From Calothrix anomala FACHB-343 (GTDB lineage Bacteria; Cyanobacteriota; Cyanobacteriia; Cyanobacteriales; Nostocaceae), in assembly GCF_014696435.1 (NCBI RefSeq), contig NZ_JACJQG010000001.1, forward strand, positions 1 through 64,000: a DNA stretch of 64,000 nucleotides, read 5' to 3'. Made by a program: the position numbers and the translations under genes. Shown piece by piece: positions 9,630-17,892 of the stretch (position 1 is the stretch's first letter; every line of letters begins with the position of its first letter). Below the pieces are notes generated by a model. That model did no database searches, was not told the DNA's origin, and saw only the letters and a program-made list of their open reading frames with translations.

Positions 9630-10805
9630 ATGCAGAATCAGAGTAACAATCTATCATTTCATCTTTGGATGCCAGAAATATTTAAATTTAAAGGAGGGAT
9701 TCAAGTATACTCATTATTTTTTCTTCAAGCTCTAAAAAATATCTACCCAAATGCTAAGTACGATGTTTTTTTGAAGAATGATATCCAACCATTACCTAAT
9801 TTATCTAGCTTAAATTCTACCCAGCTTCACTGCACTGGTTTTGTGCCTTTACCACTAAGAACACTTATATTTGCAATTAAGCTAATTTTTACAGGTTTAT
9901 GGAAAAAGCCTAGTCTAGTAATTGCTTGCCACATCAATTTTATTGTGGGAGCATATTGGTTGAAGCGTATATTAGGTATACCTTACTGGGTAATCACTTA
10001 TGGTATAGAAGCTTGGGGTATTCAAAGTACTCATGTGAACCAATATCTACATCATGCAGACCGAATTTTGTCTATCAGTAGTTATACACGCGATCGCCTG
10101 ATTAAAGAACAAAATCTTGATCCTAATAAAGTTTTTCTTTTGCCATGCCAATTTGATCCCAATAATTTTAAACCTACATCGAAACCACTTTATTTACTAA
10201 ACCGATATGGATTAGAAGCAAAACAGAAAGTCATTTTAACTGTAGCTAGACTATCAGAGGTAGAACAGTATAAGGGTTACGATCAAGTTCTGAAGGCAAT
10301 GCCACAAATTCGTGAACTTATTCCTGATGTTCACTATATTATTGTTGGTAAAGGTAACGATAAATCAAGAATTGAAGAGTTGATTATTCAATTAAAATTA
10401 CAAGATTGTGTGACATTAGCTGGTTTTATTCCTGATTCTGAACTTTGTGATTACTACAATCTGTGCGATATTTTTGCAATGCCTAGCAAAATGGAAGGGT
10501 TTGGTATTGTCTACTTAGAAGCATTAGCTTGTGGTAAACCAGTGCTAGGAGGTAATCAAGATGGTTCAATTGATGCTCTTGATCATGGTAAATTAGGTGC
10601 ATTGGTTAACCCTGATGATGTAAAGGAAATTGCTGATAGCATAATTCAAATTTTACAGGGTAAATATCCTAATAAATTAATTTATCAACCAGAATATTTA
10701 CGCCAAGAAGTAATTAATCTGTTTGGATTTGATAGATTTCAAGAAACATTAAAAAAATACATGGAAGAGAATTTTAAGCAAAAATTACATATTTATAAAT
10801 TCTAA
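9630..10805 (+). CDS. Glycosyltransferase family 4
   Basis: A 391-residue GT4 enzyme. I chose the ATG at 9630 because it places the family opening (LSFHLWMPEIFKFKGGIQVY) near the N-terminus; a TTG four codons upstream is less likely. The GG-x-Q loop contacts the acceptor. The donor domain shows VILTVARLSEVEQYKGYDQV and PSKMEGFGIVYLEALACGKP, then GALVNPDDVKEIADSI. The Glu pair in EGFGIVYLE is the expected catalytic and nucleotide-binding pair. It probably adds one sugar to the repeat unit of the cluster's polysaccharide. Confidence 0.87.
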   Translation: MQNQSNNLSFHLWMPEIFKFKGGIQVYSLFFLQALKNIYPNAKYDVFLKNDIQPLPNLSSLNSTQLHCTGFVPLPLRTLIFAIKLIFTGLWKKPSLVIACHINFIVGAYWLKRILGIPYWVITYGIEAWGIQSTHVNQYLHHADRILSISSYTRDRLIKEQNLDPNKVFLLPCQFDPNNFKPTSKPLYLLNRYGLEAKQKVILTVARLSEVEQYKGYDQVLKAMPQIRELIPDVHYIIVGKGNDKSRIEELIIQLKLQDCVTLAGFIPDSELCDYYNLCDIFAMPSKMEGFGIVYLEALACGKPVLGGNQDGSIDALDHGKLGALVNPDDVKEIADSIIQILQGKYPNKLIYQPEYLRQEVINLFGFDRFQETLKKYMEENFKQKLHIYKF

Positions 10806-10982
10806 TATTTTAGAAATTATTGTTAAATATGTTATAAATAAACATTTTATATTTATCTACTTTTCTGGACTTAGATAAAATAATATTCTTGCAAAATTAT
10901 TTATGATTGATTTTTACATCAGAAATTAAAATAAATTTTTCATGCTTTTATATCATCAAATAAGCAAAAGCTAATTTTATAT

Positions 10983-12773
10983 ATGTGTGGTATTGCTGGA
11001 ATTCTTAGATTTAATTACCATGATGAACACTTGGAAACCCAAATTAAACGGATGCAAATTGCATTGCAACACCGTGGCCCCGATGATACAGGTATTTATA
11101 TTTCAAGCGATCAACAAGCAGCCTTAGCTCACACTCGTCTTTCTATTCTTGATCTTAGCTCTGCTGGACATCAACCTATGTCTACTAGTGATGGGCGCTA
11201 TTCAATTACTTTTAATGGAGAAATCTATAATTTTCAACAACTGCGACAGAATTTAATTTCCCAAGGTGAAACGTTCTATTCCCAAACAGATACAGAAGTA
11301 ATCCTAAAACTTTATCAAAGAATGGGTTCTGATTGTGTCCATCATTTACGCGGCATGTTTGCCTTTGCAATTTGGGATGATTTAGAAAAAACTTGTTTTT
11401 TAGCTCGCGATCCTTTAGGTATTAAACCACTTTACTATTGGCAATCTGGTAGAACTTTAGTATTTGCTTCCGAACTTAGAGCTATTTTAGCATCTGGGTT
11501 GCCTAAAGTTGATTTGAATATAGATGGTTTATATGGCTATTTGGTTACTGGTTCAGTTCCCGAACCATACACATTAATTGCAGATATTCATTGTTTAGCT
11601 GCTGGAAATTGGCTATATTGGCAAGGTGGAAATGCATCAAAAAAACAGTATTGGCAAATTAACTTTACTCCTAGTGATATTTCACCCGTAGAAGCTCAAG
11701 AAATTGTACAAAATGCTTTATTAGATTCCATTAAAAATCATTTTATTAGTGATGTTCCTGTAGGTATTTTTCTTAGCGGTGGTATTGACTCAACAACAGT
11801 TCTGGCTTTAGCAACAAAAACACAAACAGAACAGTTGCATACTTATTCCATTGCTTTTGCAGAATCAGAATGGAATGAAGGAGAAATTTCCCAAAAAATA
11901 GCCGACCATTTTGGTGCAAAACATACAGAGTATAAAGCTACATTATCTTTTGCTAAAAATTTATTGCCTACATTTTTAGGTGCAATCGACCAACCTAGTA
12001 TTGATGGCTTCAATACTTTTTGTGTATCTAAAATTGCCCATGACAGTGGTATGAAGGTAGTTTTATCTGGGTTAGGTGGGGATGAAACTTTTGGCGGATA
12101 TCAATCATTTCAAAAAGTTCCTCAGATGCTGAAATGGAGTAAACAAATACAAAAATTTCCTAGTTTCAGCAAGAGTTTAGGTATGGGATTAGCACAATGG
12201 GGAAACGTTCCTAAGATGAAGCGCTTAGGCGACTTCTTATATCAACCACCTAGTATTAATTCAGCTTATCGCAGTTTTAGAGGAATTTTTTCTCATACAG
12301 AAGCTTGTGCGATTATTCAGCAATGGCTAGGAGTTTCAAGTAACTCAAATCTTCCAAATTTTAAAAATGCTAATTTTTTAACCCCAGAAGATGAAGTTAG
12401 TTTTTTAGAACTGAGTTGTTATATGCGTAATCAGTTACTGCGAGATAGTGATGTGATGAGTATGAATTGGGGGCTAGAATTACGTGTACCTCTGGTAGAT
12501 AAAGTCTTATTAGAAACAGTAGCATCAATTCCTAGTCAAATTCGTTTAGCTCAGGGTAAAAAACTATTAATTCAATCTGTACATGAGTTACCTGAATGGG
12601 TCATTAATCGTCCTAAGCAAGGGTTCTTTTTTCCATTTGAAGAATGGATGAGTGGTGAGTTTGGTTATTGTTTCCCAAATATGAAAATTCCCCACAATAT
12701 ACCTGTTAAACCTTGGTATCGTCGCTGGAGTTTGGGAATTCTCAAATATTGGTGGGAGCAAGTTAGTGCATGA
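10983..12773 (+). CDS. asnB: Asparagine synthase (glutamine-hydrolysing), AsnB type
   Basis: A 596-residue AsnB-family amidotransferase with both domains. The N-terminus is MCGIAGI, so after Met removal Cys2 is the class II glutaminase nucleophile; the ammonia-channel and glutamine-binding residues follow in QHRGPDDTG and FNGEIYN. The synthetase domain has the PP-loop SGGIDST at about residues 266-272 and GLGGDETFGGY near 362. Asn synthesis from Asp, Gln and ATP is the default reading. Homologues inside glycan clusters often amidate a uronic acid or another carboxyl instead, and that fits this position. Its stop overlaps the next glycosyltransferase start (ATGA at 12770), so the two are translationally coupled. 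Confidence 0.88.
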   Translation: MCGIAGILRFNYHDEHLETQIKRMQIALQHRGPDDTGIYISSDQQAALAHTRLSILDLSSAGHQPMSTSDGRYSITFNGEIYNFQQLRQNLISQGETFYSQTDTEVILKLYQRMGSDCVHHLRGMFAFAIWDDLEKTCFLARDPLGIKPLYYWQSGRTLVFASELRAILASGLPKVDLNIDGLYGYLVTGSVPEPYTLIADIHCLAAGNWLYWQGGNASKKQYWQINFTPSDISPVEAQEIVQNALLDSIKNHFISDVPVGIFLSGGIDSTTVLALATKTQTEQLHTYSIAFAESEWNEGEISQKIADHFGAKHTEYKATLSFAKNLLPTFLGAIDQPSIDGFNTFCVSKIAHDSGMKVVLSGLGGDETFGGYQSFQKVPQMLKWSKQIQKFPSFSKSLGMGLAQWGNVPKMKRLGDFLYQPPSINSAYRSFRGIFSHTEACAIIQQWLGVSSNSNLPNFKNANFLTPEDEVSFLELSCYMRNQLLRDSDVMSMNWGLELRVPLVDKVLLETVASIPSQIRLAQGKKLLIQSVHELPEWVINRPKQGFFFPFEEWMSGEFGYCFPNMKIPHNIPVKPWYRRWSLGILKYWWEQVSA

Positions 12774-13942
12774 AAATTCTCCATGTAATTCCGTCTGTTG
12801 CTTCAGTTAGAGGTGGCCCTAGTCAGGCAGTGTTAGAGATAGTGAAAGCACTCAGAGATGGCGATATTGATGCAGAAATTGTTACTACTAACGATAATGG
12901 ACTGGATCTGCTCGATGTTCCTCTAGGAAAACGCACTCAATATCAACAGGTTCCAGTCTGGTTCTTTCCCCGCTTCTCTCCTCAACAGCACGCCATTCGA
13001 GAGTTCGCTTTTTCCAGAAAGTTAACCACTTGGTTATGGCAGATGATACATGAGTATGATTTGCTACATATTCATGCTATCTTTTCCTATGCTTCTACCG
13101 CCGCAATGGCGATCGCTCGTCTCAAGGGAGTTCCTTATATTGTTCGCCCTTTAGGACAACTGGGTGAATGGTCTTTGCAACAAAGCACTCGTAAAAAGCA
13201 GATATATCTTAAGCTTATAGAAAAAGATAATCTTAATTATAGTCAATATATTCATTTCACATCAGAGCAAGAACAGCAAGAAGCTAGGAAATTAAATTTA
13301 ATTGCTCCTAGCTTTATTTTGCCTCACGGTCTTACTATTGTTAATAATATTCCTAATGCTCGCCAGCAGTTACGACAACATCTTAAACTTCCTACAGATG
13401 AACCGATAATTTTATTTTTATCTCGTCTACATTCTAAAAAAGGTTTAGATTATTTAATTCCAGCTTTAGGGAAACTATCTGACTACCGTTTTACTTTGGT
13501 ATTAGCCGGTAGTGGTTCTCCAGATTATGAAACTGAAGTTAAATCTTTGTTAGTTTCTCATGGTATTCAAAACCGCACTCATTTTACAGGATTTGTCAGC
13601 GGAGAAATAAAAGATTTATTGATCCAAGGTGCAGACTTATTTACGCTCACATCTTACTCAGAAAATTTTGGGGTAGCAGTCATGGAAGCTTTAGGTGCTG
13701 GTGTTCCTGTGGTAGTTACTCCTGGTGTTGCTGTAGCTGATATGGTAGCAAAGGAAAAAATAGGCTATGTTGCAGAGTTGGATATAGATGCGATCGCTTC
13801 TGCTATACAACAAGCTCTAGATTATCCTGAGGAAGCAAAGCATAGAGGCGATCGCGCTCGTCAATTTCTCTTAAAAGATTATACATGGGAGCGTGTAGCC
13901 TCAAAATTGATTGCAATTTATCAAAAAATAATTAAAAACTAA
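12770..13942 (+). CDS. Glycosyltransferase family 4
   Basis: A 390-residue GT4 enzyme. The acceptor loop is VIPSVASVRGGPSQAVLEI at the N-terminus. The donor domain includes IILFLSRLHSKKGLDYLIPA and TSYSENFGVAVMEALGAGVP with the Glu-x7-Glu pair. The start overlaps the asnB stop by four bases, pointing to co-translation and a shared pathway with that amidotransferase. Unlike the AT-rich first genes, this one carries several HIP1 octamers. Confidence 0.88.
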   Translation: MKILHVIPSVASVRGGPSQAVLEIVKALRDGDIDAEIVTTNDNGLDLLDVPLGKRTQYQQVPVWFFPRFSPQQHAIREFAFSRKLTTWLWQMIHEYDLLHIHAIFSYASTAAMAIARLKGVPYIVRPLGQLGEWSLQQSTRKKQIYLKLIEKDNLNYSQYIHFTSEQEQQEARKLNLIAPSFILPHGLTIVNNIPNARQQLRQHLKLPTDEPIILFLSRLHSKKGLDYLIPALGKLSDYRFTLVLAGSGSPDYETEVKSLLVSHGIQNRTHFTGFVSGEIKDLLIQGADLFTLTSYSENFGVAVMEALGAGVPVVVTPGVAVADMVAKEKIGYVAELDIDAIASAIQQALDYPEEAKHRGDRARQFLLKDYTWERVASKLIAIYQKIIKN

Positions 13943-13985
13943 CCTAATTCTAGTTTCTCTTGCTATCAAATATCAACCTTAATTT

Positions 13986-14636
13986 ATGACGCTTATGATT
14001 ACTAATGAATATGAATATTCCTATGCTGATGCTGAACTTGGACATCATCATGCCTATCTTACTAAACCTTTATTAGATCTAATAGCTGAATCTGCTTCTA
14101 TGACTTTTAGAGAACGTCCTTTGCGGATTTTAGACATTGGCTGTGGTAATGGTAGTTTAAGCAACTTCATTGCAAATAATGGTTATGAAGTTGTTGGTAT
14201 TGAAGAATCTGAGTCTGGTGTAAAATTTGCGAGCCTTGCTTTTCCCAATTGTCGGTTTATTCAAGGAAGCATTTACAATCTTCCTTATCAAGAACTAGAA
14301 GAGAAATTTGATATTGTAATTGCTTCTGAGGTAATTGAGCATTTATTTTATCCCAAAGAATTAGTTAGAAATGTTAAAAAATGTCTCAAAGCTAATGGAC
14401 GTTTAATTATTACCACTCCTTATCATGGTTACCTCAAGAATATTATGCTTGCTGTTTCTGGCAAAATGGATAAACACTTTACAACTCTCTGGGATGGTGG
14501 ACATATCAAGTTTTTTTCTGTAGCAACAATGAATGAGCTACTTCAATCAGAAAACTATACAGACATCAAATTTAAGTTTGCAGGTAGATTTCCCTATTTA
14601 TGGAAATCAATGTTATCTTCTAGCACTCCAATGTAG
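13986..14636 (+). CDS. Class I SAM-dependent methyltransferase
   Basis: A 216-residue class I methyltransferase. Motif I is ILDIGCGNGSLSNFIANNG (about residues 40-58), followed by the acidic strand end VVGIEES. IVIASEVIEHLFYPKELVRN is the post-II region seen in the UbiG-like methyltransferase_11/23 group. ATG start at 13986, with a second ATG three codons later. It lies between a GT4 and a GT2 gene in the polysaccharide cluster, so a sugar or lipid-carrier intermediate is the likely substrate. Confidence 0.85.
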   Translation: MTLMITNEYEYSYADAELGHHHAYLTKPLLDLIAESASMTFRERPLRILDIGCGNGSLSNFIANNGYEVVGIEESESGVKFASLAFPNCRFIQGSIYNLPYQELEEKFDIVIASEVIEHLFYPKELVRNVKKCLKANGRLIITTPYHGYLKNIMLAVSGKMDKHFTTLWDGGHIKFFSVATMNELLQSENYTDIKFKFAGRFPYLWKSMLSSSTPM

Positions 14637-14666
14637 TTACCATATTCAACTCTATATAAACATACA

Positions 14667-15434
14667 ATGCTAGAAAAAATTACCCCTCTCATTCTCACTT
14701 ATAATGAAGCTTCCAATATTAATTACACACTTCGGCAACTTACTTGGGCAAATCAAATTGTAGTTATTGACAGTTACAGCACAGATAAAACTCTAGAAAT
14801 TTTAGAATCTTATCCTCAAATAAAAATTTATCAAAAAAAGTTTGATTCCTTTGCATCTCAGTGTAACTATGGTTTAGAAAAAATCCCATCTGAATGGGTA
14901 CTATCTTTAGATGCTGATTATGTATTAACTGATGAGTTAATTAAAGAAATTCAAGCCCTATCAACAGATACAGATGCAGACAGTTACAGCATAAAATTTA
15001 AATATTGCATTTTTGGAAAGCCACTACGCGGAGCGCTACTTCCACCTCGCAAAGTGTTATATAAAAAAGAAAAAGCAATTTATGTAGATGATGGACATGC
15101 TCACCGAGTCAGTATCAAGGGAAACTCTAGATTACTATCTGGTTACATTTATCATGACGATCGCAAACCCTTAAGCCGTTGGTTATGGGCACAGGATCGC
15201 TACATGCTGATTGAAGCTAAAAAATTGCTAGAAACTCCCAATAACGAACTCAGCTTAGGCGATCGCATCCGTAAACAGAAAGTTCTTGCACCGATAATTA
15301 TATTAGTTTATTGCCTAGTTATTAAAGGTGGTATTCTTGACGGTTGGCGTGGTTGTTATTATGCATTCCAACGCGCATTAGCTGAAATTCTTTTAGCCAT
15401 TTATCTAATTGAAGCAGAAAAATTAAGGATATAA
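14667..15434 (+). CDS. Glycosyltransferase family 2
   Basis: A 255-residue inverting GT-A glycosyltransferase. The opening TPLILTYNEASNINYTLRQL and the metal-binding DXD-type motif in LSLDADYVL (about residue 80) are diagnostic of GT2. The segment IYHDDRKPLSRWLWAQDRYM is typical of the WaaE/KdtX-like branch, which adds glucose to lipopolysaccharide core sugars. Hydrophobic C-terminal stretches suggest membrane association. It is the only GT2 enzyme of the cluster and lies 6 bp from the following FkbM gene, so the two are surely cotranscribed. Confidence 0.88.
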   Translation: MLEKITPLILTYNEASNINYTLRQLTWANQIVVIDSYSTDKTLEILESYPQIKIYQKKFDSFASQCNYGLEKIPSEWVLSLDADYVLTDELIKEIQALSTDTDADSYSIKFKYCIFGKPLRGALLPPRKVLYKKEKAIYVDDGHAHRVSIKGNSRLLSGYIYHDDRKPLSRWLWAQDRYMLIEAKKLLETPNNELSLGDRIRKQKVLAPIIILVYCLVIKGGILDGWRGCYYAFQRALAEILLAIYLIEAEKLRI

Positions 15435-15440
15435 TAATTT

Positions 15441-16343
15441 ATGAGTAATATATTTGCTGTCAGCACTTTGCGCTATATCTGGTCGCATCCCAACTGCAAA
15501 AATCAACGAATTAAATCTATTTTCAAATTTATAGGCTGGCAATTTTATAAACGCTTAACTCATAAATATCTTGATATAGAACTGATATCTAATATTAAAA
15601 TTCGCTGCCATCCTGATAGCTATTCGGCTGCGGCGGCATTATACTGTGGGCTATATGACTATGATGAAATGAATTTTCTGTTACGGTATTTAAGAGGCAG
15701 TGATTCATTTTTAGATATTGGTTCTAATGTAGGTATATATACACTTTTAGCAGCTTCTAAAATTAAATCTGGTTTAATATATAGCTTTGAAGCACTCCCT
15801 AAAAATTATTCTCGCTTAACACAAAATATTGAATTAAATCAATTACAGCAGGTTAAACCATATGCAATAGCAGTTTCTGACTTTACTGGCACTACTGCTC
15901 TTAATCTGGCTGAGGGAGATTCTATGCCATTTATGACCGATCAAGTGACTGATAACACAATTAAAGTACCTACTGACACTCTTGAAAATCTACTAAAGTA
16001 CGAATCGTCTGCTAATCTTACATTAGCCAAAATAGATATTGAAGGAGCAGAAATTTTAGCTTTCAAGGGAGCGGTTTCTTTACTAAAAAAACAGCGTCCT
16101 TATGTTTGGATTATGGAAATAAATGATGCAGTAAATAATTTTGGGCTGCAAAAGCAGGATGTTGTAAAATTTCTACAAGATTATGGTTATAGTTTGTATC
16201 AATATGATGCTGATACTAACCAAATACATTCAATTACACTTGCACAACAAAAAGGCAATAACGTTTTAGCAATCGCAGATTCTGCCATAGATTTCGTACG
16301 CGATCGCCTGAATGAAAAATCATTAGCAAGTTCGCCTGTCTAG
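15441..16343 (+). CDS. FkbM-family SAM-dependent methyltransferase
   Basis: A 300-residue FkbM methyltransferase. Motif I is FLDIGSNVGIYTLLAASK, followed by YSFEALPKN; the family hallmark LAKIDIEGAEILAFKGA lies about 100 residues on, with VWIMEIND after it. It keeps the canonical G-x-N-x-G loop that the first FkbM protein of the cluster lacks. The start is six bases after the GT2 stop. It is the last gene that clearly belongs to the polysaccharide cluster and probably O-methylates a sugar. Confidence 0.87.
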   Translation: MSNIFAVSTLRYIWSHPNCKNQRIKSIFKFIGWQFYKRLTHKYLDIELISNIKIRCHPDSYSAAAALYCGLYDYDEMNFLLRYLRGSDSFLDIGSNVGIYTLLAASKIKSGLIYSFEALPKNYSRLTQNIELNQLQQVKPYAIAVSDFTGTTALNLAEGDSMPFMTDQVTDNTIKVPTDTLENLLKYESSANLTLAKIDIEGAEILAFKGAVSLLKKQRPYVWIMEINDAVNNFGLQKQDVVKFLQDYGYSLYQYDADTNQIHSITLAQQKGNNVLAIADSAIDFVRDRLNEKSLASSPV

Positions 16344-16459
16344 CATTACTCAGTTTAAGTAATTGATGTGAAATGCGATCGCACTCATCCCGGCTTTAAT
16401 CAATCCAAGTCTGTATAATATAAGAAATCGACCCTGCTAGCGATCGCCTAAATCAGACC

Positions 16460-17248
16460 ATGACAGTTCTCCAAGGTCACCCGGCAAATGCCCTACCACC
16501 GATTACCTGGCAGAAACTACCTGCTGATTTTCCTTTGCCCGATGAACCTGTGGAAAGTAATCTACAACCCCTGTTAGCCGCCGCCTTGCGAGAATCCCTA
16601 GAATTAGCAGGTTTGATTCTCGAATCAATGTTGATTGCTTCTAATTTTGGTATTTGTGCCACCGTCGGTGACAAAACTATCATTAAAGCGCCCGATTGGG
16701 TTTATGTCCCATCGGTTCATCCCTTACCTGCAGGAGAAATTCGCCGCAGCTATACTCCCCATGCAGAAGGAGACAAGCCAGCTTTAGTCATGGAATTTAT
16801 CTCCGCCACTGAGGGAGGAGAATATTCAATTAATCCCCATTATCCTTATGGTAAGTGGTACTTTTACGAACAGATTTTAAAAATTCCCGTATACGTAATT
16901 TTTCATCCGCAAATCGGAGTATTAGAAACTCATTTATTAGAGCAGGGTAAGTATCAACAACAATCCCCAGATGAAAACGGACGCTTTTGGATAGAAGCCT
17001 TGGGTTTATTTTTAGGGGTGTGGATGGGGAAAAAAGCAGAATTAGAAGGCTACTGGCTACGCTGGTGGGATCGATCTGGTAATTTATTACCTTGGGGAAG
17101 TGAGTTAGTAGAACAAGAACGTCAACGTGCAGAACAAGAACGTCAACGTGCAGAACAGGAACGTCAACGTGCAGAACAAGCAGAACAAAAGGCTGGTAAA
17201 TTAGCACAAAGACTGCGAGAACTGGGGATTAATCCTGAAGAAATTTAG
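16460..17248 (+). CDS. Uma2-family (DUF820) putative nuclease with a coiled-coil tail
   Basis: A 262-residue Uma2/DUF820 protein, a PD-(D/E)XK-fold family that is greatly expanded in cyanobacteria and of unknown biological role. The putative active-site elements are KAPDWVYVP (Asp) and ALVMEFISAT (Glu), in the expected order and spacing. The tail from about residue 215 is a charged coiled coil with three perfect seven-residue repeats (ERQRAEQ), encoded by three 21-bp tandem repeats at 17111-17173. Variable numbers of such units are common in these paralogues. It has HIP1-rich flanks and no clear link to the glycan cluster. Confidence 0.8.
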   Translation: MTVLQGHPANALPPITWQKLPADFPLPDEPVESNLQPLLAAALRESLELAGLILESMLIASNFGICATVGDKTIIKAPDWVYVPSVHPLPAGEIRRSYTPHAEGDKPALVMEFISATEGGEYSINPHYPYGKWYFYEQILKIPVYVIFHPQIGVLETHLLEQGKYQQQSPDENGRFWIEALGLFLGVWMGKKAELEGYWLRWWDRSGNLLPWGSELVEQERQRAEQERQRAEQERQRAEQAEQKAGKLAQRLRELGINPEEI

Positions 17249-17270
17249 CTTTTTTCCCAGGATATAACAG

Positions 17271-17828
17271 TTGTATAGACAAATCAGAAAATATTGGCTA
17301 TTAACTTTAGCCACAATGATTGTGGTGTTGTTGAGTGTAATTCCTCTCCGAATTGCGATCGCATCTTACCAAGCCCCCTACCCTCAAGCTATTCTTACCC
17401 TTGGTGGCGGTTCAGAGAGAGAAAAATTTACTGCTCAATTTGCCCAAAAACATCCTAATCTTGAAATCTGGGTTTCTAGCGGTATACCTCCGAAGCAAGC
17501 CCGTGACATATTTCATAACGCAGATATCCCAAACAGCCGCCTTCACCTCGATTACCGTGCTGTGGACACAGTTACTAACTTTACTTCTCTCGTCTCAAAT
17601 TTCAAACAACACCAGATTCACCATCTCTATCTAATTACTTCCAATTATCATATGCCGAGAGCAAAAACTATAGCTATTATTGTTCTCGGTAGTCAAGGCA
17701 TTACTTTCACTCCTGTATCTATCTTCTCCAATAAACCTCAAGAATCAATCTTCCACATCCTTCGCGATAGTGGTCGTTCTGTTTTGTGGATTATTACTGG
17801 ACGTACTGGAGCTAGTTTCAAACCTTAG
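17271..17828 (+). CDS. YdcF-like (DUF218) membrane-anchored protein
   Basis: A 185-residue DUF218/YdcF-type protein. One N-terminal membrane anchor (about residues 9-32) is followed by AILTLGGGSEREKF, the Gly-rich nucleotide-binding-like loop of the family, and by LITSNYHMPRAKTIA near residue 130, the conserved Ser-x-His-x-x-Arg motif. Family members have been linked to cell-envelope or vancomycin-resistance phenotypes, with no defined reaction. The TTG at 17271 is used because it keeps the whole basic-plus-hydrophobic anchor; an ATG at 17316 would remove half of it. It starts 22 bp after the Uma2 stop. Confidence 0.7.
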   Translation: MYRQIRKYWLLTLATMIVVLLSVIPLRIAIASYQAPYPQAILTLGGGSEREKFTAQFAQKHPNLEIWVSSGIPPKQARDIFHNADIPNSRLHLDYRAVDTVTNFTSLVSNFKQHQIHHLYLITSNYHMPRAKTIAIIVLGSQGITFTPVSIFSNKPQESIFHILRDSGRSVLWIITGRTGASFKP

Positions 17829-17892
17829 TTTTACCTAGGGGTTAAAAGTAGTATCACCTTAAACGTAACTAATAAATCATAGTAAAACTCAC

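Noticed and set aside
9464-9646. A 60-codon frame before the 9630 glycosyltransferase
   Set aside because: Mostly palindromic repeat sequence, and it overlaps the real gene start.
10983-12773. AsnB homologue as a lasso-peptide cyclase
   Set aside because: Cys2 and the glutaminase domain are intact, and there is no precursor, leader protease or recognition-element gene nearby.
150-16343. Heterocyst envelope polysaccharide (HEP) island
   Set aside because: Gene content is compatible but no diagnostic hep gene could be recognised, so only a general surface-polysaccharide call is made.
16830-17207. A 125-codon - strand frame opposite the Uma2 gene
   Set aside because: Its VLHVDVLVLH repeats are the antisense of the ERQRAEQ coding repeats; the + strand protein has recognisable motifs.
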